Of a stretch of 64,000 nucleotides of DNA, positions 28,971-37,625 are shown piece by piece. How positions within the stretch are numbered: position 1 is the stretch's first letter; each line of letters starts with the position of its first letter. Both the position numbers and the translations under genes were made by a program. This DNA is from JBASEY01 sp964404285. Lineage in GTDB: Bacteria; CSSED10-310. The stretch is from positions 124,001-188,000 of the forward strand of contig CAYOJK010000003.1 of the NCBI GenBank assembly GCA_964404285.1, written 5' to 3'. The notes beneath the pieces were generated by a model. That model saw nothing but the letters and a program-made list of their open reading frames with translations, was not told where the DNA came from and made no database searches.

Positions 28971-31055
28971 ATGAAAAAATTTGTCTCGTATGACGATCGC
29001 TATGAAATACACAGGTTGCAACTGGGATACTCCCTTGGTGACCTTGATACGATGAGAATGATATTTTGTAGAAATACGAAAGATTCGTCCGTGTCCTTAC
29101 CTGTTCTACCACCTCAACTAGATCAAATAGACGAAAATGGTGAAAAAGGGTACTTAGTTTTTCCTCCTGTTGAAATGGCATACCGTATTGACGCCTTCAT
29201 GGAAAAAACGATTTCTCATATAAGAGAATTGAAAAGCAAGGGCTATGATTATAATCACCCGGATTTCAAGCGTTATCTCGAGGCTCGAGATGAAATTATC
29301 TTTTACCTAGCCGAACGTCTGGAAAGTATTATTGAACAAGAAAGGCGCCTGGGAATATTCAATTTGTTTTGGTTGGTTGTTACATCGATGTGTGTCGATG
29401 GCTTGAATCAATCATTGGTGAAGCAGAATGCAAGCGTTAATACTCGCTTTGCAGTTCAGCCTCATGTTCGCAGTATGTTGAAGCAAACTTTGGCACAGGT
29501 AAATGAAAAATTGAATTATCGAGATGATCTGCTTCGTAAAACGATGCCGTTTTATAAAAGCACTATTCTGACTCGATTGGGAGCTTCATTCAATTTTAAC
29601 TTTGTCAATGAAATGTTAGATATACAACTCAGCTTACTTGAAAATTACATACCACCGGTAGATCCAATTCATTTTATTCGCAAACTTCTTGTTGAAGAAA
29701 ACTCTTTATATTTAATTACTTATAAAGATTATGAGGTGATGTATCACAGTATAAGATCTTGGGTAGAAGAAAAGATTAGTCAAGGTGATGAATGGTTTGG
29801 CAGCATAATTAGCCATGTGCTGGGTATTTCATCGACATACTTGGCCAAAGTCGATCCAGATATTATTGTTTTTGATCCACGTTTTATTTTTGCTATGCAG
29901 GACCGATTTCGTGGTATACCCGCTGTGCTTCGAAATAAAAATCTTAGAAAAAAACAACTTGGTGATGAAATTGACAGTAAAGCTTATGATCATTTGGTTG
30001 TTGACTATCTCAAATTGGCTCGAGAGCTTCAAATAGCTGAAATAATCACATATTTTCGGAAAAGAGTTAAGTTGTTCGATGATAAGTCGAGGACAGTTAG
30101 TGGATCAAGTGAAAAAACACATGCTCTAGAAAATAAAATAACGTATAATCTTGATATTGGCGCCGTTATCAATGATTTAAGAAATAACACAATAATGTTT
30201 GTAGATTTAAGGGCTTCTACGGAACTCTCATCAGGTACGATTTCCAGCAGCCAACTTATAAAAACTCTCTATGCGTTTTTCGACCCGGCATTGGATATTA
30301 TTGAGCATTACGGAGGAAGAATTCGATTTTTTGCCGGTGACTCGATTCTGGCCACATTTAGTGATGATAATCCCGGGGAAACCAGTACTTTAAATGCGAT
30401 TCTTGCAGGCATAGAGATTCAGAAAATGCTGGGTAGATCGGATATAGATGATTTAATGCCGCTTAGAGGGGTCGGTATAGGAATTCATGTGGGCATGCTG
30501 GAAAACGCCTACATATTCAGCGATACGCGTGATAAGTTCGATACAGTGATAGGGCTCGCAGCTAACTTGGCTAGTAGATTGAGTTCGGGTAAATCGTCTA
30601 GTCGAGAGCGAAGGGCAGATCCTCTATTTCGTCGGGAAATCAACGATTTGTTACAGGATATTTTAGAAAACACTAAAAACCGGATCACTCCTAATGTTCG
30701 TGATGAAATCGTTACTCTGTTCGAGGCTTTTTCGCAGGATGAATCCGCTCCTGGAGGAAGCAAAAAAGCGTTTCAAGTTCTTCCTGAAATCAAAGATCAA
30801 CCTGGTTCTTTTAGAGTGAATGTGATCAATGGTTTTCTTCATAATAATGGGGTTGTTCTTTCAGATGCAGCTTTAAAAAATTTATCCGACAACCAGAATC
30901 TTCAAGAACGTTTAGGGCGAAACAGTACTGAATTTGCTGCTGTTGATGAGACTAATAACCCAATTTTTATTTTACGACCGGTTGGTGATGCTCATTTGAA
31001 GGGTATTCCTGAAACCATTATGATTTGGTCAGCCTTTCCGGTTGATAATCAGTGA
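28971..31055 (+). CDS. Class III adenylate/guanylate cyclase with novel N-terminal region
   Basis: A 694-residue protein starting at ATG 28971 after GGAGG. Residues about 400-560 are a class III nucleotidyl cyclase domain: MFVDLRASTELSSG with the first metal Asp, IRFFAGDSILATFSDD with the second, then GIGIHVGMLENAYIF and VIGLAANLASRLSSG. The first 380 residues are soluble and mostly helical, and I do not recognise them. A soluble beta-rich tail (about 610-694) follows. No membrane segment is seen, so the enzyme is likely cytosolic. Whether it makes cAMP or cGMP is not decidable here. Confidence 0.8.
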   Translation: MKKFVSYDDRYEIHRLQLGYSLGDLDTMRMIFCRNTKDSSVSLPVLPPQLDQIDENGEKGYLVFPPVEMAYRIDAFMEKTISHIRELKSKGYDYNHPDFKRYLEARDEIIFYLAERLESIIEQERRLGIFNLFWLVVTSMCVDGLNQSLVKQNASVNTRFAVQPHVRSMLKQTLAQVNEKLNYRDDLLRKTMPFYKSTILTRLGASFNFNFVNEMLDIQLSLLENYIPPVDPIHFIRKLLVEENSLYLITYKDYEVMYHSIRSWVEEKISQGDEWFGSIISHVLGISSTYLAKVDPDIIVFDPRFIFAMQDRFRGIPAVLRNKNLRKKQLGDEIDSKAYDHLVVDYLKLARELQIAEIITYFRKRVKLFDDKSRTVSGSSEKTHALENKITYNLDIGAVINDLRNNTIMFVDLRASTELSSGTISSSQLIKTLYAFFDPALDIIEHYGGRIRFFAGDSILATFSDDNPGETSTLNAILAGIEIQKMLGRSDIDDLMPLRGVGIGIHVGMLENAYIFSDTRDKFDTVIGLAANLASRLSSGKSSSRERRADPLFRREINDLLQDILENTKNRITPNVRDEIVTLFEAFSQDESAPGGSKKAFQVLPEIKDQPGSFRVNVINGFLHNNGVVLSDAALKNLSDNQNLQERLGRNSTEFAAVDETNNPIFILRPVGDAHLKGIPETIMIWSAFPVDNQ

Positions 31056-31081
31056 TTATATAGGCAAAATGTTGGTGATTA

Positions 31082-31996
31082 ATGACCGATCAGAAATTAC
31101 TAATTGAACAAATCAATCAATACAAAAAAGAAAAGAATGCTGTATTGCTGGTACATAATTATCAGCGTCCTGAAGTTCAGGCTGTTGCTGATTATCTGGG
31201 AGATTCGCTTGAATTAGCTCAATTATCCCGTACGCTACCACATGATACTATTGTGTTCTGTGGTGTGCACTTTATGGCGGAAAGCACTGCGCTTCTTGCA
31301 CCAGAGAAAACCGTGCTTCTTCCCGTAATCGAAGCAGGGTGTCCTTTAGCGGATTGTGCAACTCCTGAAATGGTGCAAGACATGCGAAAACGCTACCCAA
31401 ATGCAGTTTTTATTGCCTATATCAACACATCCGCCGCAGTAAAAGCGGAATCGGATGTCGTGTGTACATCCGCAAATGCGCTTACTATAATCAAACACTT
31501 TTCTGACCGCCAAATATGCTATTTACCTGATAAAAATTTGGCGGCATACGCTTCTAAACAGCTTGGTATCGATATTATTTCTTGGCCGGGACAATGTCTA
31601 GTTCATGACAAATTAATTACGGTAGATCATCTTTTAGAACTGAAAAAGAAGTATCCTGAAGCGCTGGTAATGGCTCATCCAGAAACACCGTTGAATGTGC
31701 TGGATCACGTTGATGTCATTATTGGAACCGGCGGCATGATCAAACTGGCAAAATCCGATAAGCGCTCTTCTTTTATTGTCGTTACTGAAGCTGGTCTTGT
31801 ACATCGTTTGCGGAACGAAAACCCGAATAAGACGTTTATTGAAATGGAACGAGCAATTTGTGCTCAAATGAAGATGACAACCTTACAAAGTGTTCGGGAT
31901 GCCTTGAAATATGATCAGTACAAAATAAAAGTTCCTAAAGATGTTGCTGTCGGCGCGTTGAAAGCATTGGAAAAGATGTTGGAGCTGACCCCATGA
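31082..31996 (+). CDS. nadA: Quinolinate synthase NadA
   Basis: A 304-residue NadA. The expected repeated-domain markers are VLLVHNYQRPEVQ, GDSLELAQLS, AGCPLADCATPEM, YINTSAAVKAESDVVCTSANA and GTGGMIK. Three Cys positions fit the [4Fe-4S] cluster ligands: AGC, GQC and ICAQMKM. It condenses iminoaspartate with dihydroxyacetone phosphate to quinolinate in de novo NAD synthesis. The end overlaps nadB by four bases, so iminoaspartate can pass straight from NadB to NadA. Confidence 0.96.
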   Translation: MTDQKLLIEQINQYKKEKNAVLLVHNYQRPEVQAVADYLGDSLELAQLSRTLPHDTIVFCGVHFMAESTALLAPEKTVLLPVIEAGCPLADCATPEMVQDMRKRYPNAVFIAYINTSAAVKAESDVVCTSANALTIIKHFSDRQICYLPDKNLAAYASKQLGIDIISWPGQCLVHDKLITVDHLLELKKKYPEALVMAHPETPLNVLDHVDVIIGTGGMIKLAKSDKRSSFIVVTEAGLVHRLRNENPNKTFIEMERAICAQMKMTTLQSVRDALKYDQYKIKVPKDVAVGALKALEKMLELTP

Positions 31997-33543
31997 TATC
32001 TAAAAAAGACGTTTCGGATGTTCTAATTGTCGGTTCAGGCGCTGCGGGTCTGATGTTTGCCGCGCATATTTCAAAATACCACAATGTCCATTTGATAACG
32101 AAGGATGTCGCTACCGAATCCAATACGCGTTATGCACAAGGCGGTATAGCAGCAGTACTGTCTATAGATGACTCTTATGCAAAACATATCGATGATACCA
32201 TGAAGGCCGGTGATGGTCTGTGCGATATCGAAGCAGTGAATATTTTGGTCAAAGAGGCTCCCGCGAGGATTTTTGATTTGATATGTATGGGAGTTGATTT
32301 CGATCGATTGACTGATAATGCATTGCAATTCACGCGTGAAGGAGGCCATTCAGATAGTCGTGTTATACATGTTGGAGATATGACTGGCCAAGCAATAGAA
32401 TCTGCTCTGTGGAACAGTGTAAAAAAGGAAAATCTCAGGATTTCCGATCACCAGATTGTAACAAAATTACTTGTGCGTAATAACATCTGTTTTGGTATCG
32501 AGTCAATTGATCGACAGGGAAAACCATGTAGGTTTTTTGCCAAAAGCGTGTTTTTGGCCACAGGGGGCGCCGGACAATTATTTTCTAAAACGACCAACCC
32601 TGAAATTGCGACTGGTGATGGCTTCGTCATGGCTCAAAATGCTGGAGCTGTATTGAAGAACCTTGAGTTCATCCAATTTCACCCAACCGTTCTTTCGCTT
32701 GAAAATGCACCTTGTTTTTTAATCACTGAGGCTGCCCGTGGGGAAGGCGGTATCTTATGTAACCATCAAGGATACCGATTCATGCCTGACTACCACCCCA
32801 TGGCAGAATTAGCTCCGCGTGATATAGTTTCTAGAGCGATAGTAACTGAGATGAAAAAAACAGGCGTGGATCATGTCTTTCTTGATTTGACGTCCAGAGG
32901 CCCCACTTTTATTGAAAACCGATTTCCAACAATAACAGCTACTCTAATAAAATTCGGTATCCACCCAGGGAAGTACCTTATTCCTGTTGCTCCAGCCGCC
33001 CATTATTTCTGTGGAGGTGTCCATACTGACATCGATGGAAGAACCACGATACAGGGCCTTTATGCTGGCGGTGAAGTTGCGTGTACAGGGGTTCATGGAG
33101 CGAACCGATTAGCTTCGAACTCTTTGTTGGAATCGGTTGTTTTTGCCTATCGAGCTGCCGTGAATGCGGATAGGCAAATACGCTATTTGCCGTCAAACTG
33201 GTGGGACAAACTCAAACCACTTCTTGATCAACCGGAATCCCGATCGATTAACAATCAACCTTGTGACGCAGATTTGGATGAAATTCGTAAAAATGTACAA
33301 GAAATCAATTGGCAGCATTGTGGTATAATCAGGACAGATCGCGGGCTTCGTAAAGGCCTTGAAAAAATCGGTGAAATTGACAGATATTTTGAATCTATAA
33401 ATGGATATGTGTGTAACCGCCTTAAGGCTGTCGCTTTAGCTAATCTAATCAAACTTTCAGAGTCTGTGTATAAAGCGGCTATCGCCAGGCGTACTAATGC
33501 AGGAACTCACTTCAACAGTGACTGCGTTTCAAAGCATGCATAA
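31993..33543 (+). CDS. nadB: L-aspartate oxidase NadB
   Basis: A 516-residue flavoprotein. VLIVGSGAAGLMFA binds FAD. TRYAQGGIAAVLS and THFNSDC-type C-terminal features match NadB and succinate-dehydrogenase-family flavoproteins. HPTVLS, ITEAARGEGGIL, PRDIVSRAI and HYFCGGVHTD are the active-site and FAD-contact segments, followed by ALYAGGEVACTGVHGANRLASNSL-type cofactor residues. It oxidises L-aspartate to iminoaspartate. It is coupled to nadA by an ATGA overlap at 31993. Confidence 0.96.
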   Translation: MISKKDVSDVLIVGSGAAGLMFAAHISKYHNVHLITKDVATESNTRYAQGGIAAVLSIDDSYAKHIDDTMKAGDGLCDIEAVNILVKEAPARIFDLICMGVDFDRLTDNALQFTREGGHSDSRVIHVGDMTGQAIESALWNSVKKENLRISDHQIVTKLLVRNNICFGIESIDRQGKPCRFFAKSVFLATGGAGQLFSKTTNPEIATGDGFVMAQNAGAVLKNLEFIQFHPTVLSLENAPCFLITEAARGEGGILCNHQGYRFMPDYHPMAELAPRDIVSRAIVTEMKKTGVDHVFLDLTSRGPTFIENRFPTITATLIKFGIHPGKYLIPVAPAAHYFCGGVHTDIDGRTTIQGLYAGGEVACTGVHGANRLASNSLLESVVFAYRAAVNADRQIRYLPSNWWDKLKPLLDQPESRSINNQPCDADLDEIRKNVQEINWQHCGIIRTDRGLRKGLEKIGEIDRYFESINGYVCNRLKAVALANLIKLSESVYKAAIARRTNAGTHFNSDCVSKHA

Positions 33544-33565
33544 TAGGTATTATTGGAGAAATATC

Positions 33566-33760
33566 ATGGAACATGAGGTGTCATTATGGGGATCGATTAT
33601 GGTTCAAATCGGATTCTTGGGTTGGATTGGAAGCACAATTGGTTTAATTTTTAAAGGGTTTACGGAAGAAAACGAATTGGTCACTAAAAAAGCTTTGTTC
33701 TGGGGAATCGCAATCGTAGTTTTTTATACGATCTGGATCGCAGGACTCAGAATCGCTTAG
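33566..33760 (+). CDS. Small two-helix membrane protein
   Basis: A 64-residue protein starting at ATG 33566 behind TTGGAGA. Two hydrophobic segments (about 12-28 and 45-62) suggest a helical hairpin in the membrane. No motif is recognised. It sits 22 bases after nadB and 13 bases before the flippase-like gene, so it belongs to that transcription run. Confidence 0.6.
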   Translation: MEHEVSLWGSIMVQIGFLGWIGSTIGLIFKGFTEENELVTKKALFWGIAIVVFYTIWIAGLRIA

Positions 33761-33773
33761 ACTAACAAGTAAA

Positions 33774-35051
33774 ATGAATAAAACACTCAAAATCACAATA
33801 AGCATCTTATTAAGCGCTGCCTTTTTCTACTTGTTTATAAAAGATGTCAACAAAATCCCGGTTGTAAAAGATTCAGGGCTGTATCAGGGAACTGGATCAC
33901 ATCAGGATAGAGCGCTTTATATAGCTGATATTGAAAATTTTGAAATTGGAGACTCCATCACAATTTCTTCAAACCGCCGGAAAGACGTGTATGCTCATAC
34001 AATTGCTGAAATTATTCAGGAATTAGATAGCTCCGACCCTTCCTATCTCGTCACAGAAAAACCGATTGAAATAGAGCTGCTGGTGGAGGATCATCCCGTT
34101 ATACATTTCCCTCGTTTGCAGCGATCTTTGATAAGAGCGAACTACTGGTGGATTTTACCTGCTCTAGCAGCAACCATTCTGGCGCTGGTTATACGAGCAT
34201 ATCGATGGAAGTTTTTCTTACAAGATTATTCCAGAATCAAATACCAATCTTTATGGAGATCGGTTTGTGTTGGATATATGGCAAACAATCTGTTGCCATT
34301 TCGAATAGGGGAGATTGTTCGGGCATGGTTTTTAGCTAGAAAGGAAAACAGAAAAACTTCTGAAGTGTTCGGTACCATAGTGCTTGAGCGAATCTTAGAT
34401 ATCCTGTCAATTTTAATTCTGTATGTTTTGTTTGTTATTTATTTTGCAACTGGAAAATCAGTCAATTTACCTCGAGAAATGGTATATGGCGCATGGATCA
34501 TGGCCGTGATTGCCTTAGGAGCGCTCGGCTTTCTTATTTTATTGAAAAGTAAAACCGAATCCGTTCGAAGACTGTTAGACCGGATTCTAGTGTTTTTTCC
34601 TGAAGCCATATCAAATAAAGCCAACCAAATGTTGGATGCTTTTATCGAAGGGTTGTGGATAATCAATAGTTGGAAAAGCATTATCATTACTTTTAGTCTG
34701 TCGATGCTTATTTGGCTGGTTTTGGCGTTCGCCTATTTATATATGTTTTTTGCCGTAGGAATACCGGCAAATTTAATGCTCGCGCTATTCCTGATCGTTG
34801 CTTTGGCTTTCGCTGTTTCCATCCCATCAGCTCCTGGCTTTATAGGCACTTTTCATTGGGTTGGACAGCAGGCTTTGTTGTTGATGGGATTGAAGGGGAA
34901 TGTTGAAGCATACGTCTTGATGGCTCATCTTTTAGCTTATATACCTGTAGTGGTTTTAGGTTTGTTCTACTTGAGTCTGGAAAATATTTCCTTTAGCGAA
35001 CTGAGAAGCAGCGCGGGTAATTTATCAGAATCCAAACCGTTGGAATCATGA
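33774..35051 (+). CDS. UPF0104 / LPG_synthase_TM-like polytopic membrane protein (AglD2 flippase-like)
   Basis: A 425-residue protein. It has one N-terminal helix (about 5-22) and a soluble insert of about 90 residues (about 23-115). The multi-span UPF0104 core follows, with YRWKFFLQDY, GYMANNLLPFRIGEIVRAW, VLERILDIL and PSAPGFIGTFHWV, the signature blocks of the family that includes MprF-like lipid flippases and AglD2. The extracytoplasmic insert between the first and second helices is not usual. It overlaps rsmA by four bases. Carrier-lipid handling is likely but unproven. Confidence 0.82.
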   Translation: MNKTLKITISILLSAAFFYLFIKDVNKIPVVKDSGLYQGTGSHQDRALYIADIENFEIGDSITISSNRRKDVYAHTIAEIIQELDSSDPSYLVTEKPIEIELLVEDHPVIHFPRLQRSLIRANYWWILPALAATILALVIRAYRWKFFLQDYSRIKYQSLWRSVCVGYMANNLLPFRIGEIVRAWFLARKENRKTSEVFGTIVLERILDILSILILYVLFVIYFATGKSVNLPREMVYGAWIMAVIALGALGFLILLKSKTESVRRLLDRILVFFPEAISNKANQMLDAFIEGLWIINSWKSIIITFSLSMLIWLVLAFAYLYMFFAVGIPANLMLALFLIVALAFAVSIPSAPGFIGTFHWVGQQALLLMGLKGNVEAYVLMAHLLAYIPVVVLGLFYLSLENISFSELRSSAGNLSESKPLES

Positions 35052-35920
35052 ACATACCCAGTGTTCTGAAGGTTATTCCAGATCCTATCCAAACATTGAA
35101 GATGGATCTGAGATTATGTGGTATAAGGCCTAATCGCTTAAAAGGTCAAAACTATCTGATTTCAAAACGAATTCGCGATCAGATTGTCGATCTGGCTAAA
35201 CTTGACGAGCAGGATTCTTTGCTGGAGATCGGTTCGGGAACGGGCATCTTGACATGGGCTTTGGCGGCACGTGCTGGGGAAATCCTGGCAGTTGAACGAG
35301 AAGAGTCTATGGCAAGGTTGTTGAAAACCCGATTCGTTGGTTATCCAAAAGTAAGTATTCTTCATGATGACGGCCTGAAAGCACTTAAAGCTTTTGCTGC
35401 GAAAACTGAATCCAAACCTAGAAAAATTGTAAGTAATTTACCCTATTCTATTTCATCCCCTGTTCTAATGACTTTAGCAGCGTTTCATAATCTTTATCCC
35501 CGTGGTGTTCTTCTTCTGCAAAGAGAAGTTGTTGATCGGGTGATTGCAAAGCCAGGGGATACTGATAGGAGCGCTCTTTCGATTATTGTTCAAGCCAGAT
35601 TTAACGTGTCACGTGCCTTGACTGTCAAATCAAATCAATTTTGGCCGGTCCCGGCAGTCGAGTCAGCGCTATTGTTATTGGAGTCAAAACCATACGAGCT
35701 TTCGGTTCCGTGGGAAGAATTTGTCAAAACCGTTTTTCAACTCTTCACACACCGACGGAAAACACTTCAAAATAACTTGAAAAAAATAATGGGGCATGTC
35801 GATTCCGCTCAACTTCTTGAAACTGTTGGTATCGGCTTTGATATCAGAGCACAACAACTGACCGTCGAGCAGATCATGAAGGTTGTAGAGATTAAATATA
35901 ATTTGGAAAAGGAGAAATAA
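35048..35920 (+). CDS. rsmA: 16S rRNA dimethyladenosine transferase RsmA/KsgA
   Basis: A 290-residue methyltransferase. LKGQNYLISKRI is the N-terminal signature, LLEIGSGTGILTWAL binds S-adenosylmethionine, EILAVEREESM is motif II, and IVSNLPYSISSPVLM contains the catalytic NLPY. FQLFTHRRKTLQNNL is the family C-terminal block. It dimethylates two adjacent adenines near the 3' end of 16S rRNA. The ATG lies in a 4-base overlap with the upstream membrane-protein gene; uppP follows after two bases. Confidence 0.95.
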   Translation: MNIPSVLKVIPDPIQTLKMDLRLCGIRPNRLKGQNYLISKRIRDQIVDLAKLDEQDSLLEIGSGTGILTWALAARAGEILAVEREESMARLLKTRFVGYPKVSILHDDGLKALKAFAAKTESKPRKIVSNLPYSISSPVLMTLAAFHNLYPRGVLLLQREVVDRVIAKPGDTDRSALSIIVQARFNVSRALTVKSNQFWPVPAVESALLLLESKPYELSVPWEEFVKTVFQLFTHRRKTLQNNLKKIMGHVDSAQLLETVGIGFDIRAQQLTVEQIMKVVEIKYNLEKEK

Positions 35921-35922
35921 TT

Positions 35923-36744
35923 GTGATCGAGGCGTTGATATTGGGAATTGTGCAGGGTTTAACTGAGTTTCTGCCTGTCTCCAGCTCAGGACATCTGGTT
36001 CTTGCTCAGTTGATTTTACCTCGATTTGAAACGCCTGGAGCGCTATTCGAAGTCGTTTTGCACGGCGGCTCCCTTTTAGCTGCTGTTTTATATTTTAAAA
36101 AGGACTTGATTTGGATTTTTAAAGGTTTGGTAGGCAAGAATTCCTTCCAGGAAAATGCCAATGCACGTTCATGGATCACAGGTATTTTCATTGCCACGAT
36201 TCCAGTAGGTATTGTCGCCTTACTCGCTAAAAGCCGAATAGAAGCTCTTTTTGACTACCCACTCGTCGCATCCATTGCATTACTTTTTACAGGCGCAATT
36301 CTATTTGCGGGAGAATGGTTTCAATCAAACCAAAAACAAGAAAATAGCAGCAGCGAGTCAATTGGTTTGGTGTCGGCTTTGAAAGTGGGTATAGCTCAAG
36401 CAGTTGCGCTCATACCTGGAGTATCTCGTTCAGGGATGACTATGGCAGCAGGACTCTCTACCGGATGGAGTCGTATAAAGGCAGCTCGATTTTCATTTCT
36501 GCTGATGCTGCCGGCGGTTGCCGGTGCGGTTGTGCTGGAAAGCCACGATGTTTATCGAGCTGTTCAACACGGAGATATTGATATAAATGCGCTATTTGCA
36601 GGATTTATTGCTTCTCTTATCGCAAGTTATTTTGCAATTCACCTATTGATGAACATCATTCGGAAATATTCGTATAAACCATTTGCTGTTTATTGCCTGA
36701 TAATAGGAACATTATCGATCGTTCTCCAGCTGATCTTTTGCTGA
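35923..36744 (+). CDS. uppP: Undecaprenyl-diphosphatase UppP (BacA)
   Basis: A 273-residue polytopic protein beginning at GTG 35923 after AAAGGAG. Family blocks are present: GIVQGLTEFLPVSSSGHLVL (catalytic Glu and Ser/His region) and ALIPGVSRSGMTMAAGL (Ser/Arg motif). It dephosphorylates undecaprenyl diphosphate, recycling the carrier for peptidoglycan and other surface glycans, including any made by the glycosyltransferase cluster at 1-18750. The last 33 bases overlap the 3' end of the oppositely oriented sirtuin gene. Confidence 0.95.
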   Translation: MIEALILGIVQGLTEFLPVSSSGHLVLAQLILPRFETPGALFEVVLHGGSLLAAVLYFKKDLIWIFKGLVGKNSFQENANARSWITGIFIATIPVGIVALLAKSRIEALFDYPLVASIALLFTGAILFAGEWFQSNQKQENSSSESIGLVSALKVGIAQAVALIPGVSRSGMTMAAGLSTGWSRIKAARFSFLLMLPAVAGAVVLESHDVYRAVQHGDIDINALFAGFIASLIASYFAIHLLMNIIRKYSYKPFAVYCLIIGTLSIVLQLIFC

Positions 36745-37488
36745 CTCAGTTAATCGGCTCCAAACAGCATTCAAAATAACGCTGGCGGATCCTTGCAGAT
36801 GTATGGTTTCATGATAATCTGTCAGAACAGTTTTTTGTGGGTTTATTTCAATTATTCGAGCGCCGTGCCGAACAGCAATTTCTGGAAATTCATTGACGGG
36901 ATGAACAAGGCCGGAGGTGCCGATAAGCAGAACGACATCCGCCAGCCGGATTTGTTCAAGCGCATCAAAATAGCGTTCCAATGGTAAAGGTTCCCCGAAA
37001 AGCACGGCATCGGGTTTCAGAACTCCGCTGCATTCACACAGTGGTATTTCATCATCAGATTCAAATAAAATTCCTTTTGAACTCCACTTTCGTTTACATG
37101 ACAGGCAAATTAAATTCTGCATGTTTCCATGGATTTCAATCACCTTCTGTTGACCGGCGCTATGGTGAAGACCGTCGATATTTTGAGTGATTGTGTATTT
37201 GAGCTTGTTAATTTTTTCCATTTTGGCCAGAACTGAATGCGCTGGATTCGGTTCAGCTTTTAGGAGAATTTCGTACAGGGTATAAAAGAAATCCCATGAG
37301 TATTCTGGATTGTTAAGAAAAGCCTTGATATCAGCATGTGTTTCCGGATCATATTTTGACCAAAGCCCCTCCGGCCCACGGAAGGTAGGAATGCCACTCT
37401 CCACAGATATCCCCGCACCCGTTATGGCCAAAAGGTATTTAGAATTTTTTATCAGGTTATAGGCTATTTCAAATAAGGCGTCATTCAT
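36712..37488 (-). CDS. NAD-dependent protein deacylase, sirtuin (Sir2/CobB)
   Basis: A 258-residue sirtuin. NAD-binding motif GAGISVESGIPTFRG, TQNIDGLHHSAG, the catalytic His in EIHGNM, and a zinc site with CLSC and CECSG pairs are all present. VLLIGTSGLVHPVNEFP closes the Rossmann fold. It removes acyl groups from protein lysines while consuming NAD; nadA-nadB lie about 3 kb away, with no direct link shown. Its tail overlaps uppP on the other strand. Confidence 0.93.
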   Translation of the reverse strand: MNDALFEIAYNLIKNSKYLLAITGAGISVESGIPTFRGPEGLWSKYDPETHADIKAFLNNPEYSWDFFYTLYEILLKAEPNPAHSVLAKMEKINKLKYTITQNIDGLHHSAGQQKVIEIHGNMQNLICLSCKRKWSSKGILFESDDEIPLCECSGVLKPDAVLFGEPLPLERYFDALEQIRLADVVLLIGTSGLVHPVNEFPEIAVRHGARIIEINPQKTVLTDYHETIHLQGSASVILNAVWSRLTESAKDQLENDR

Positions 37489-37547
37489 TCGGTATTCCCA
37501 GTCAAAACACAGTTTAATACTTTGGTTTTAAGACTGCAAAACAATAC

Positions 37548-37574
37548 TTGGCATTTGAAAAGAGCTGTTATACA
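37548..37574 (+). promoter_or_regulatory. Possible promoter for tldD-tldE
   Basis: TTGGCA at 37548-37553 and an extended -10, TGTTATACA, ending at 37574. The spacer is only 15 bases, short for sigma-70, so the extended -10 would have to carry most of the recognition. Confidence 0.35.
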
Positions 37575-37625
37575 GTGAACTTGGAAATGTCAGTCTCTGA
37601 CGCGTTGTAGAATGGGAGTTAAGAA

